A stretch of 64,000 nucleotides of DNA, from the NCBI RefSeq assembly GCF_011742165.1, contig NZ_JAAQTO010000028.1, positions 162,268-226,267 on the forward strand, in the 5' to 3' direction. Shown here piece after piece: positions 1-8,306 of this stretch. Source of the DNA: Billgrantia bachuensis (GTDB lineage Bacteria > Pseudomonadota > Gammaproteobacteria > Pseudomonadales > Halomonadaceae). The notes under the pieces were generated by a model. The model was given only the letters and a program-made list of their open reading frames with translations. It made no database searches and had not been told where the DNA came from. Position numbers and translations under genes: made by a program. Positions within the stretch are counted from its first letter, which is position 1. Each line of letters begins with the position of its first letter.

Positions 1-2
1 TG

Positions 3-251
3 GAGACGCTGATCGCCCAGGGGCTGGTGGAAGCTGTGCCACTCACCTATGAAGATTTTCTGCCGGTCAGTGCGGCAGGGATCTTTCAATCGAACCTGGG
101 GGGCGGGCAGAACGAGGCCTATGCCGGCAACGCCAATCGCGAGGCCTTCGAGCAGGCTCTGGGGACGCCGGTCGCCGACGAGCTGGCGTTATATGCCGAG
201 CGTGAGCGGATTTCTCGCGAATCGGTATTGGAGGCAATGTCGGCTGAATAG
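3..251 (+). CDS. hglS: 2-oxoadipate dioxygenase/decarboxylase (HglS, DUF1338 family), C-terminal fragment
   Basis: Only the last 82 residues are in the window; the frame is open from the first base. The motif YEDFLPVSAAGIFQSNLG is the conserved C-terminal signature I associate with the DUF1338/YdcJ family. Family members convert 2-oxoadipate to D-2-hydroxyglutarate, a late step of lysine breakdown through 2-aminoadipate in pseudomonads. Metal-binding residues lie mostly upstream of the window and cannot be checked. The amaA/amaB genes some 7 kb downstream feed the same pathway, which supports the call. It ends in TAG and is followed by a hairpin shared with the convergent mmsA gene. The YdcJ-like name without a proven reaction is the cautious alternative. 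Confidence 0.75.
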   Translation, partial: ETLIAQGLVEAVPLTYEDFLPVSAAGIFQSNLGGGQNEAYAGNANREAFEQALGTPVADELALYAERERISRESVLEAMSAE

Positions 252-282
252 CCGTCGCCCCGAGGAAAGAAGCCGTAATGAA

Positions 283-310
283 AAGCCGAACCAGGGGCCT
301 GGTTCGGCTT
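283..310. terminator. Bidirectional terminator hairpin between hglS and mmsA
   Basis: A perfect 12-bp inverted repeat (arms 283-294 and 299-310) surrounds the tetraloop GGGC. On the minus strand the stem runs into TTTTC, so it best fits a Rho-independent terminator for mmsA. It can also fold in transcripts coming from hglS. Confidence 0.75.
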
Positions 311-330
311 CGCCATGCTGGTGCCTGGCC

Positions 331-1821
331 TCAGGAGGGGAAGGAGAACTGCGCTCCCTCACGAACCCCGGCCGATGGCCAGCGCTGGGTGATGGTCTTG
401 CGCTTGGTGTAGAAGCGCACGGCATCCGGTCCGTAGGCGGCCAGGTCGCCGAACAGCGAGCGCTTCCAGCCGCCAAAGCTATGGTAGGAGACCGGTACCG
501 GCAACGGTACGTTGATGCCGACCATGCCGACCTGAATGTTGTCGCTGAAGTAGCGGGCCGCCTCGCCGTCGCGAGTATAGATGCAGGTTCCGTTGCCGTA
601 CTCGTGATCGTCGATCAGTTTCATGGCTTCCTCCATGGAACCGGCACGAACCACCAGCAGCACCGGCCCGAATATCTCCTCCTGATAGCAGGTCATCTCG
701 GGGGTCACACGGTCGATCAGAGTGCCACCGACATAGAAGCCATTCTCGAAGCCGGACACCTTCACTCCACGGCCGTCGACCACGATCTCGGCACCCTGGG
801 CCTCGGCGCTGTCGATGTAGCCGCAGACCTTCTCCTGGTGGGCCTTGGTGATCACCGGGCCGAAATCGTTGCCGGCGTCGGCGAAGGAGCCGACCTTGAG
901 GGTTTGCATCTGCTCCTGCATCTTGGCGATCAGGGCGTCAGCAGCAGCGTCGCCCACGGCGACGGCCACGGATAGTGCCATGCAGCGCTCACCGGAGGAG
1001 CCGAAGGCAGCCCCGGTCAGGGAGTTGACCACGTTGTCCATGTCGGCATCGGGCATGACGATGGAGTGGTTCTTGGCGCCGCCCAGCGCCTGGCAGCGCT
1101 TGCCGTTGGCGCTGGCGCGGCCGTAGATGTACTCGGCGATCGGCGTGGAGCCGACGAAGCTGACGGCCTGCACGCGTGGATCGTCGAGCAGGGCGTCGAC
1201 GGCTTCCTTGTCGCCGTTGACGACGTTCAGCACGCCGGCGGGAAGGCCTGCCTCCAGCGCCAGCTCGGCGATGAACAGCGTCGAGCTCGGGTCGCGCTCG
1301 GAGGGCTTGAGCACGAAGGTGTTGCCGCAGGCGATGGCCATCGGGTACATCCACAGGGGAACCATGGCCGGAAAGTTGAAGGGCGTGATACCGGCGACCA
1401 CGCCCAGCGGCTGGAACTCGCTCCAGGAGTCGATACCCGGTCCGACGTTCTTGCTGTGCTCACCCTTGAGCAGCTCCGGTACGCCGCAGGCGTATTCCAC
1501 GTTCTCGATGCCGCGCTGCAGTTCGCCCTGGGCGTCGTGCACGATCTTGCCGTGCTCCTGGCCGATCAGTCGGCAGATCTGGTCGGCATGCTCTTCCAGC
1601 AGCTGCTTGAAGCGGAACATGACGCGGGCGCGCTTGGCCGGCGGGGTGTTGCGCCAGGCCGGGTAGGCGGCCTGGGCGGCAGCGACGGCTTCCTCGACGG
1701 TGGCCTTGCTGGCCAGGCTGACCTGGCCGCCGACTTCGCCGGTCGAGGGATTGAAGATGTCCTGGGTGCGCCCCTCGCTGTTGACGCGTGCGCCGTTGAT
1801 CAGGTGGCCGAGCGTGGTCAT
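331..1821 (-). CDS. mmsA: Methylmalonate/malonate-semialdehyde dehydrogenase (CoA-acylating)
   Basis: A 496-residue NAD-dependent aldehyde dehydrogenase of the CoA-acylating class. It converts methylmalonate semialdehyde to propionyl-CoA (valine) and malonate semialdehyde to acetyl-CoA (beta-alanine). The family motif SSGERCMALSVAV carries the catalytic Cys, about residue 280, and LEAGLPAGVLNVVNGDK and FGPVLLV are typical of MmsA/IolA/BauC. The chosen ATG at 1821 follows AGAGAGGAAG at good spacing; the frame stays open about 43 codons further upstream but without family similarity. It lies downstream of bauA on the same strand after a 192-bp gap, as bauC follows bau genes in Pseudomonas. It could equally be named bauC; substrate preference cannot be read from sequence. 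Confidence 0.92.
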   Translation of the reverse strand: MTTLGHLINGARVNSEGRTQDIFNPSTGEVGGQVSLASKATVEEAVAAAQAAYPAWRNTPPAKRARVMFRFKQLLEEHADQICRLIGQEHGKIVHDAQGELQRGIENVEYACGVPELLKGEHSKNVGPGIDSWSEFQPLGVVAGITPFNFPAMVPLWMYPMAIACGNTFVLKPSERDPSSTLFIAELALEAGLPAGVLNVVNGDKEAVDALLDDPRVQAVSFVGSTPIAEYIYGRASANGKRCQALGGAKNHSIVMPDADMDNVVNSLTGAAFGSSGERCMALSVAVAVGDAAADALIAKMQEQMQTLKVGSFADAGNDFGPVITKAHQEKVCGYIDSAEAQGAEIVVDGRGVKVSGFENGFYVGGTLIDRVTPEMTCYQEEIFGPVLLVVRAGSMEEAMKLIDDHEYGNGTCIYTRDGEAARYFSDNIQVGMVGINVPLPVPVSYHSFGGWKRSLFGDLAAYGPDAVRFYTKRKTITQRWPSAGVREGAQFSFPS

Positions 1822-1936
1822 ATGCTTCCTCTCTGAGTTCTTCAGTTCGATAAGGTGGTCGACATTGGCGGAGTGCTCGGGGCTGATCCGTCGACGGGGC
1901 TGCGAGGAGGCGCCGTAAACCCTTCCATGGGGGCTA

Positions 1937-1958
1937 CTTTTGCCATCCATGGCAAAAG
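1937..1958. repeat. 22-bp inverted repeat between bauA and mmsA
   Basis: Two perfect 10-bp arms (CTTTTGCCAT and ATGGCAAAAG) are separated by CC. The site sits 115 bp upstream of the mmsA start and 56 bp past the bauA stop. It has no U-tract in either direction, so an operator or an RNA-processing hairpin is more likely than a terminator. Confidence 0.6.
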
Positions 1959-2013
1959 ACCTCCTCTTCGCCCCGTCCCCGGCGCCCCTCGTCTTCCACC
2001 GCGACTGTTCCGT

Positions 2014-3357
2014 TTATTCCAGCTCACCGAGCGCGTCGCCCAATGCATTCATGAGACGGTCGATCTCGTCGCGCTCGACGATGAAAGGCAGGCCGAGCTG
2101 GATGGTATCGCCGCCATAGCGCACGTAGAAGCCTTTCTCCCAGCACTTCATGGCGATCTCAAAGGGGCGCCGGGCCGGCTCGCCGGGGTAGCTTTCTATC
2201 TGCAGGGCACCGGCGAGCCCGTAGTTGCGAATGTCGCTGACATAGCGGGTGCCCTTGAGGCCGTGCAGTGCGGCTTCGAACACCGGGCTCATCTCGCGCA
2301 CGCGATCGATCAGGCGGTCGTTCTCGAGCACGTCCAGCGCCGCCAGAGCCGCGGCACAGGCCACCGGGTGGCCGGAGTAGGTGTAGCCGTGGGGCAGCTC
2401 GAGCATATAGTCGGGGCCGCCCTGATCCATGAAGGTCTGGTAGATCTCGCCCTGCACGATCACAGCACCCATCGGCACCGCGCCGTTGGTCAGCTGCTTG
2501 GCCACGTTCATGATGTCCGGCACCACGCCGAACTCCTCAGCGCCGGTCATGGAGCCCATGCGGCCGAAGCCGGTGATGACCTCGTCGAAGATCAGCAGGA
2601 TGTCGTGCGCATCGCAGATCTCGCGCAGCCGCTGCAGGTAGCCTTTGGGTGGCGGGATCACGCCGGCCGACCCGGCCAGGGGCTCGACGATCACCGCGGC
2701 GATGTTGGAAGCATCGTGCAGGGCGATCAGCTCCAGCAGCTCCTCGGCACGCTCGGCACCACGCTCGGGCATGCCCTTGGTGAAGGCATTCTCAGTGAGC
2801 AAGGTATGGGGCAGGTGGTCGGCATCGACGCCCTGGCCGAACAGGACACGGTTGGCGCCGATGCCGCCCAGGCTGATGCCACCGAAGTTGACCCCGTGAT
2901 AGCCCTTGGCGCGACCGATCAGCTTGGTCTTGGTCGGCTTGCCTTTCTTGCGCCAGTAGGCGCGGGCGATCTTCAGCGAGGTGTCGGCGCTTTCGGAGCC
3001 AGAGCCGGTGAAGAAGACGTTGTCGAGCCCCTGCGGGGTCAGCCCGCGAATGCGGTGGGCCAGCTCGAAGGCCTTGGGGTGGCCGTACTGGAAGGCCGGG
3101 GCGTAATCCAGCTGCTGCAACTGGCGGGTCACGGCCTCGGTGATCTCGGGGCGGCCATGCCCGGCACCGCAGGTCCACAGGCCCGAGAGAGCGTCGTAAA
3201 TGCGGCGACCGTCGGCGTCGGTGAAATAGCTGCCCTCGGCACCCACGATGATCCGCGGATCGCGCTTGAACTGACGATTGCCGGTATAGGGCATCCAGTA
3301 GGCGTCGAGCTGCGCCTGGCTCAGACCTGCGGCCCGTGGAGATTCCTGGACTGACAT
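2014..3357 (-). CDS. bauA: Beta-alanine--pyruvate (omega-amino acid) aminotransferase
   Basis: A 447-residue class III PLP-dependent aminotransferase. It transfers the amino group of beta-alanine or related omega-amino acids to pyruvate, giving malonate semialdehyde and alanine. The N-terminal MPYTGNRQFKRDPRI and YDALSGLWTCGAGH, the FTGSGSESADT phosphate-binding region, the LLIFDEVITGFGR aspartate motif and NVAKQLTNGAVPMGAV with the Schiff-base Lys (about residue 287) match this family closely. The start at 3357 gives the expected length. A LysR gene is divergent and mmsA lies downstream, reproducing the bauR-bauA-bauC arrangement. BauB is not present between them. Taurine or putrescine transamination are alternatives within the fold. 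Confidence 0.92.
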   Translation of the reverse strand: MSVQESPRAAGLSQAQLDAYWMPYTGNRQFKRDPRIIVGAEGSYFTDADGRRIYDALSGLWTCGAGHGRPEITEAVTRQLQQLDYAPAFQYGHPKAFELAHRIRGLTPQGLDNVFFTGSGSESADTSLKIARAYWRKKGKPTKTKLIGRAKGYHGVNFGGISLGGIGANRVLFGQGVDADHLPHTLLTENAFTKGMPERGAERAEELLELIALHDASNIAAVIVEPLAGSAGVIPPPKGYLQRLREICDAHDILLIFDEVITGFGRMGSMTGAEEFGVVPDIMNVAKQLTNGAVPMGAVIVQGEIYQTFMDQGGPDYMLELPHGYTYSGHPVACAAALAALDVLENDRLIDRVREMSPVFEAALHGLKGTRYVSDIRNYGLAGALQIESYPGEPARRPFEIAMKCWEKGFYVRYGGDTIQLGLPFIVERDEIDRLMNALGDALGELE

Positions 3358-3423
3358 GGCTCCACCCTCTGTTGGCGTTGCTGTTGTTGGTGATATGAAG
3401 ACAGGCTAGTTCGGGTCGATGCT

Positions 3424-3471
3424 AAGTTAAATCCAGATATTTTTAATTTCACGCAAGCGATTGCTTAACTT
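3424..3471. promoter_or_regulatory. Divergent bauA/bauR control region with inverted repeats
   Basis: This AT-rich stretch lies between divergent start codons. AAGTTAA (3424-3430) pairs with TTAACTT (3465-3471), and a smaller dyad GCAA-GCGA-TTGC occupies 3453-3464. LysR regulators usually bind such dyads near divergent promoters. The exact operator is inferred. Confidence 0.45.
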
Positions 3472-3526
3472 TCCTGTCTGGCAGCGATACCCTCGAAACC
3501 GAACGTCATGCCGTAGGGGAACGCCA

Positions 3527-4447
3527 ATGTCACGCCGCAAGGAGGCCTTATCGGCCCAGCCCAGCGATGCCGATCTGCGCCTACTGAAGATCTACCGCAA
3601 GGTGGTCGAGTGTGGCGGCTTTTCTGCCGCCGAGGTGGAGCTGAACATCAGTCGTGCCGCCATCAGCATGGCGATGAACGATCTCGAGACCCGGCTCGGC
3701 CTGCGGCTATGCCAGCGTGGGCGCAGTGGCTTCTCGCTGACCGACGAGGGGGCGGAAGTCTACGAAGCCACCATGCAGCTGCTGGCCGCGGTGGAAGGAT
3801 TTCGTACCCGGGTCAACGGCCTGCATGCCTGGCTCAAGGGCGAACTCAATATCGGCATTACCGACAATCTGGTGACCATGCCGCAGATGCATATTACCAA
3901 CGCCCTTAGTGCTCTCAAGGAGCGCGGTCCGGACGTGCATATCAACATTCGCATGATCCCGCCCAGCGACATCGAGCTGGCCGTGCTGGACGGCCGCCTG
4001 CATACCGGGGTGATACCGGCACTCAAGACTTTACCGGGGCTCGATTATCTCTCGCTGTATGCGGAGACCTCGCAGCTCTATTGTGCCTCCGAGCATCCCC
4101 TGTTCGATAGCGAAGCAGTGACCGAGAAAGAGCTGGCAAACTGCGACGCCGTGGTTCCCGCCTATGCCCAGACGCCGGAGGTCAAGGCGCTGCATGAACC
4201 CCTCAGGGCCGCCGCCTCGGCCACGGATCGCGAGGGCATCGCCTTCCTCATTCTTTCCAATCGCTATATCGGCTACCTGCCGACCCACTATGCCGAGCGC
4301 TGGGTGAGCTGCGGCCGGATGCGCGCTCTGAATCCTGAGCGCTGGCACTATCTCACCCACTACAGCGCCATTACTCGCAAGGGAGCCCCACCCAACCTGG
4401 TGCTGGAGACCTATCTCGAAGAACTCCGCCACATGGTGGGTGGGTGA
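3527..4447 (+). CDS. bauR: LysR-family regulator, probable BauR
   Basis: A 306-residue LysR-type transcription factor. An N-terminal winged helix-turn-helix (about residues 15-75, with GGFSAAEVELNISRAAISMAMNDLETRLG) is followed by a periplasmic-binding-protein-like effector domain. I take ATG 3527, preceded by TAGGGGA, rather than the ATG 66 bp upstream, whose extra 22 residues look like leader sequence. It is divergent from bauA. In Pseudomonas the BauR activator occupies the same place and responds to beta-alanine, so that role is inferred. The stop is followed by a hairpin and the convergent nhaC gene. Confidence 0.8.
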   Translation: MSRRKEALSAQPSDADLRLLKIYRKVVECGGFSAAEVELNISRAAISMAMNDLETRLGLRLCQRGRSGFSLTDEGAEVYEATMQLLAAVEGFRTRVNGLHAWLKGELNIGITDNLVTMPQMHITNALSALKERGPDVHINIRMIPPSDIELAVLDGRLHTGVIPALKTLPGLDYLSLYAETSQLYCASEHPLFDSEAVTEKELANCDAVVPAYAQTPEVKALHEPLRAAASATDREGIAFLILSNRYIGYLPTHYAERWVSCGRMRALNPERWHYLTHYSAITRKGAPPNLVLETYLEELRHMVGG

Positions 4448-4493
4448 GGTGCGGCTGGGTGCAGGATGCGATGGAGTAATTTGAGGAACGCGA

Positions 4494-4520
4494 AACCCAA
4501 CAGGCATGGCCTGCTGGGTT
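4494..4520. terminator. Hairpin between convergent bauR and nhaC
   Basis: Two 12-nt arms with one mismatch (AACCCAACAGGC / GCCTGCTGGGTT) enclose a 3-nt loop. The minus-strand side runs into TTTCG. It is a plausible bidirectional terminator with a weak U-tract. Confidence 0.5.
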
Positions 4521-4554
4521 GGAGGCGTGTCCCGCGCGGTGACGGGGCGCTGAT

Positions 4555-6084
4555 TCAACTCGCCCGTGGCGCAGGGGCGGCGTTTGTTGCAGTCATGCCA
4601 GCCGCGGCGCCCAGGTCGGTCGCGATGGCTTCGCCTTGTTCCTTCCAGAGCTGGCGCTCTTCCTCGCTGGCTCGCGGTGAGAACAGGCCGGTCTGCGCAT
4701 AGATCAGGCCGATTACCGGCGACAGCCAGCAGGCGAAGGCCAGCGGGATGTAGAGCAGGTTCTCGACGTTGCCGTCGGCGATACCCAGTGCCAGGGCACT
4801 GATCACGAAGGCGCCGCCGGCGTTCCAAGGGATCAGAGGCGAGATGAGCGTGCCGCCTTCCTCGATGGCGCGCGACAGGTTCAGTGTCGAATAGCCCATG
4901 CCGCGGTAGGTGGGGGCATACATGCGGCCGGGCAGGGCAATGGAGAGGTAGGGGTCGCCGGCGACCAGGTTGGTGGAAACCGAGGTCAGGACGGCCGAGG
5001 TCTGAAGCCCGGCGAAGCTGCTTACCTTGGTCATGATGGCGCGAATGATCGCCTCCAGGCAGCCGGTCTTTTCCAACGCACCGCCGAAGCCCAGCGCGAT
5101 GAGCACCAGCGAGATGGTCCACATCATCGACTGAATGCCGCCGCGGTTGAGCAGGCTGTCGATGGCTGCGACGCCGCTGTCGATCGAATAGCCGCTGTTG
5201 GCATAGGTCAATACGTCATGTACCCCGACTCCCTGCACGACCATGGCGGTAACCGCACCGGCCAGGGCGCCGGCGAACAGCGACGGGATGGGCGGCATGC
5301 GCTTGACCGCGAGCACGATGACCAGCACCGCCGGCAGCAGCAGCCAGGCCGAGATGGTGAAGTTCGCCTGCAACGCTGCCGTGATGGCATCGATCCGATC
5401 GAATGAGGCGGAGTTATCGTCGATCAGGGTGAAACCAGCGCCGAGATAGATGGCGAAGGCGATCAGCATTGCCGGGATGGTCGTCGGCATCATGTTCTTG
5501 ATGTGCGAGAACACGTCCGTTCCGGTGACCGCCGGGGCAAGATTGGTGGTATCCGACAGCGGCGAGACCTTGTCGCCGAAGAAGGCGCCCGATACTACCG
5601 CGCCGGCGGTCCAGTACATCGGAATGTCGAAGCCGGCGCCGATGCCCATCAGGGCCAGGCCGACCGTACCGACGGTACCCCAGGAGGTACCCAGCGCCAG
5701 CGACACGAACGAGCAGAGCAGCATGGCCGCTGCCAGGAAGATGGTCGGCGAGAGAATCGTCAGGCCGTAGTAGATCAGGGTCGGCACCGTGCCGCTGGCG
5801 ATCCACACGCCGATGATCATGCCGACGCAGATCAGTACCGAGACGGAGGGCAGCGACACGTGAATGACGTGGAAGACGCCCTCTTCGATCTGCTTCCAGC
5901 GGAAGCCGAGCTTGACCCCTACCAGCGCCGTGATCGCCAAACCGATGGCCAGCGGGATATGGGGAGTGAAATCGCCGAAATAGAACAGTTGCACCGCCAG
6001 TACCAGCAGTGTCAGGACGACGGGAGTCAGCGCCAGCAACAGGCCTGGCTGCTTGTAAGTCTTTGGATCCTTTGGACTTGTCAT
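4555..6084 (-). CDS. nhaC: Na+/H+ antiporter, NhaC family
   Basis: A 509-residue polytopic inner-membrane protein with about twelve hydrophobic segments. The conserved stretch GAFFGDKVSPLSDTTNLAPA is the hallmark of NhaC/IT-superfamily carriers. It should exchange cytoplasmic Na+ (or an organic anion) for external H+; NhaC relatives also include malate/lactate antiporters, so the substrate is open. The ATG at 6084 follows AGGGTAATG spacing. The gene is divergent from an Lrp-type regulator and convergent with bauR, and sits between amino-acid catabolic modules. It may be a salt-stress gene or a carrier for an amino-acid-derived substrate. Confidence 0.85.
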   Translation of the reverse strand: MTSPKDPKTYKQPGLLLALTPVVLTLLVLAVQLFYFGDFTPHIPLAIGLAITALVGVKLGFRWKQIEEGVFHVIHVSLPSVSVLICVGMIIGVWIASGTVPTLIYYGLTILSPTIFLAAAMLLCSFVSLALGTSWGTVGTVGLALMGIGAGFDIPMYWTAGAVVSGAFFGDKVSPLSDTTNLAPAVTGTDVFSHIKNMMPTTIPAMLIAFAIYLGAGFTLIDDNSASFDRIDAITAALQANFTISAWLLLPAVLVIVLAVKRMPPIPSLFAGALAGAVTAMVVQGVGVHDVLTYANSGYSIDSGVAAIDSLLNRGGIQSMMWTISLVLIALGFGGALEKTGCLEAIIRAIMTKVSSFAGLQTSAVLTSVSTNLVAGDPYLSIALPGRMYAPTYRGMGYSTLNLSRAIEEGGTLISPLIPWNAGGAFVISALALGIADGNVENLLYIPLAFACWLSPVIGLIYAQTGLFSPRASEEERQLWKEQGEAIATDLGAAAGMTATNAAPAPRAS

Positions 6085-6430
6085 GTCATTACCCTGGGGT
6101 TGATACGTGTTGCTTCATCTCGTTGTTTGATCGATGTCCAGCCTGACGATCCAATATCTCAGGGATCGATAAGGTTCGGCTGGAATCGCCGGATATCCTC
6201 TTGGTCGGGCAATCATTTCCTCCCATGTTTTCCAGTTACAGCGACACCTTGCCATCGGCAGGTATTGCAGCGATCGATGTGCCGGCGGCATGGCCGCGGG
6301 GTGGCTCGTTATCGTTGTCACTTCCTGCTGGCCTTGCAGGCTCAGTATTGGCCAGAATGACTAGGAATAGGCTCCAAATAACGCTAGATTGTTTTCCTAT
6401 TGGCCTTCTAAAACCCTATAAGTAGGCAAT
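6085..6430. other. 346-bp divergent intergenic region, nhaC/Lrp
   Basis: No coding or RNA gene is recognisable. The Lrp-proximal 80 bp are AT-rich and hold a loose inverted repeat (AATAGG 6366-6371, CCTATT 6396-6401), which could be part of an Lrp-type autoregulatory site or promoter. The rest shows nothing I can name. Confidence 0.5.
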
Positions 6431-6919
6431 ATGGCTACCAAGCTGGATCGCATCGATCGCCGTATCCTCTACCAACTGCAGGAGCATGGACGCCTTTCCA
6501 TCGTCGAACTGGCCAGCCGGGTCAACCTCACCAAGACACCCTGTGCCCAGCGCGTGCGTCGGCTCGAGCAGGCCGGGATCATTCGCGGCTATCGAGCCGA
6601 CCTGGACCCGGCCCAGCTCGGCGCCGGGCACGTATTGGTGGTGCTGGTGACCATGGAAAAGACCAGTGAGGATGCCCTGGAGCGCTTCAACGCGGCCGTT
6701 CGCCTTATTCCCGAAGTGCAGGGCTGCTACATGGTGGCGGGGAATTTCGACTACTTGCTCAAGGTGAGGACCCACGACATCACTCATTACCGCGCCGTGC
6801 TCGTGCAGCAGATTGGCCGGCTGCCGAATGTTCACCAGACGCACTCCTTCGTGGTGATGGAACTGGTCAAGGATGAAGTTACAGTACCGGTACCCATCGA
6901 CGCCTTTCCCGAGCGGTAG
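6431..6919 (+). CDS. Lrp/AsnC-family transcriptional regulator
   Basis: A 162-residue Lrp/AsnC protein. The N-terminal winged helix-turn-helix spans about residues 1-60 (LDRIDRRILYQLQEHGRLSIVELASRVNLTKTP), followed by the RAM ligand-binding domain with VQGCYMVAGNFDYLLKV. The sequence resembles BkdR/PutR-like activators that sense amino acids. It is divergent from nhaC and convergent, 33 bp apart, with amaA. Targets could be either neighbour or its own promoter. The specific effector is unknown. Confidence 0.88.
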   Translation: MATKLDRIDRRILYQLQEHGRLSIVELASRVNLTKTPCAQRVRRLEQAGIIRGYRADLDPAQLGAGHVLVVLVTMEKTSEDALERFNAAVRLIPEVQGCYMVAGNFDYLLKVRTHDITHYRAVLVQQIGRLPNVHQTHSFVVMELVKDEVTVPVPIDAFPER

Positions 6920-6952
6920 CTTTCCGATGTCTCCCTAGAGACCATGGCGGGC

Positions 6953-8233
6953 TCAGATCAATACACGCAGGCACTGTCCGGTGTGGTAGAGCGTGAATCC
7001 GCCTTCATAGCTGGAACTTCGCAGCGACCTGGCGCGTATCGGCTTGGGGGAGCGAATCGGCAGGGGCAGCGCGTCGTCGTCGCCGCTGATCAGGTACTGG
7101 GCAAAGCCCTTGCCTACCACGGTGCCGGTGGTAATACCGCGGCCGTTGTAGCCCGACACTCCGAGTACCCCAGGCGCGAGTTCGAACAGGCGCAGCGTAT
7201 GATCGGGCGTGAAACCGATTCGCCCGCTCCAACTGCATTCCCACTCGATGCTGCCCAACTGGGGGAAGTAATGACGCTGGATGCGATTGGCCCAGCAGCG
7301 CAGGAAGGCGGCGGGCTTGCCGTCGCCCTTGCCCAGGCTGCCGAGGATCAAGCGACCCTCGGCGTCGCGGCGCATGCTGCTCAGCACCATTCGGGTATCC
7401 CAGGCGCCCTGACGCTCAGGCAGGATGTCGCCGGCCAGTTCCTCGGGTAGCGGCCGGGAGGCGACCTGGAAAAAAAAGCCGGGAAAGAAGTGATGACGAA
7501 TTTCGTTCCAGCGATCCTCGGTGTAGGCATTGGTCGCAAGTACCAGACGCCGGGCCTTGACGCTGCCATGGGGGGTAGTAATCGACCAGTCTTCCCCCGT
7601 TCGGCTGACCCCGGTAGCGGCGCTGTGCGTGAAGAGGCGTGCCCCGACTGCCTGGGCGGCACGCGCCAGGCCGCGGGTATAGGCGTTAGGGTTCAGCGTG
7701 CCGGCGCGATGGTCGAGGAGGGCGCGGCGGATGCGCTGTGTGCCCACGAGCCGCTGGCAGTCGTCTGCCTCGAGCAACTCCACCGGGGCGCCGCGTCGCT
7801 GTAGCTGTTCCGCGCGGCGTGCCAACTCCTGATCGCCCTTGCCGTTGTGGGCGAGGTGCAACGTGCCGGTGCGGGTCGCCTGGCATTCGATTCCATGTCG
7901 CTCGATCAACGAGAAGACGAGCGCTGGCGCGCCGCCAAGAATGGAGTTGGCGCGTTCGCCGATCTCCTCGCCAAGAACCTCGACTATGTCGTCCGGCGGA
8001 ATCCACAAGCCCGCATTGACCAGCCCGACGTTGCGCCCCGAAGCGCCACTGGGCACGTCGCCCGCTTCGATCAGGGTCACGCTGATGCCGGCTTCGGCCA
8101 GGTGCAGGGCGGTGCTGAGTCCGGTAATGCCGCCGCCGATCACCAGCACATCGGTAGTGTGGTCGCCCTGCAACTTTCCCAGATCGAGGGGCGGCTCCGG
8201 TGAGGTGTCGTGCCAGAGACAGCGTTCCTGCAT
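6953..8233 (-). CDS. amaA: FAD-dependent amino acid oxidase, probable L-pipecolate oxidase
   Basis: A 426-residue DAO-fold flavoprotein. The dinucleotide-binding motif VIGGGITGLSTALHLAEAG lies near residues 30-50, and the C-terminal GVSGYNGRGITTGTVVGKGFAQ is the usual FAD-contacting segment. In Pseudomonas putida AmaA oxidises L-pipecolate to piperideine-6-carboxylate, the substrate of AmaB. The gene here follows an amaB-type dehydrogenase on the same strand after 73 bp, and GGGAGGT lies just before the ATG. Glycine, gamma-glutamylputrescine or D-amino-acid oxidation are alternatives in this fold; the amaB neighbour decides the call. Confidence 0.78.
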   Translation of the reverse strand: MQERCLWHDTSPEPPLDLGKLQGDHTTDVLVIGGGITGLSTALHLAEAGISVTLIEAGDVPSGASGRNVGLVNAGLWIPPDDIVEVLGEEIGERANSILGGAPALVFSLIERHGIECQATRTGTLHLAHNGKGDQELARRAEQLQRRGAPVELLEADDCQRLVGTQRIRRALLDHRAGTLNPNAYTRGLARAAQAVGARLFTHSAATGVSRTGEDWSITTPHGSVKARRLVLATNAYTEDRWNEIRHHFFPGFFFQVASRPLPEELAGDILPERQGAWDTRMVLSSMRRDAEGRLILGSLGKGDGKPAAFLRCWANRIQRHYFPQLGSIEWECSWSGRIGFTPDHTLRLFELAPGVLGVSGYNGRGITTGTVVGKGFAQYLISGDDDALPLPIRSPKPIRARSLRSSSYEGGFTLYHTGQCLRVLI

Positions 8234-8263
8234 GGTACCTCCCGTACTTGGAGCACTTGGAAA

Positions 8264-8291
8264 GGCCCCGGCGCAGCGCTGCGCCGAGGCC
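8264..8291. terminator. GC-rich hairpin between amaB and amaA
   Basis: An 18-nt perfect palindrome (CGGCGCAGCGCTGCGCCG) is extended by GGCC arms past one mismatch. On the minus strand it ends in TTTCC. It lies inside the presumed amaB-amaA operon, so it may attenuate transcription into amaA or protect the upstream mRNA. Confidence 0.5.
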
Positions 8292-8306
8292 AGTGACGCG
8301 GCAGGC

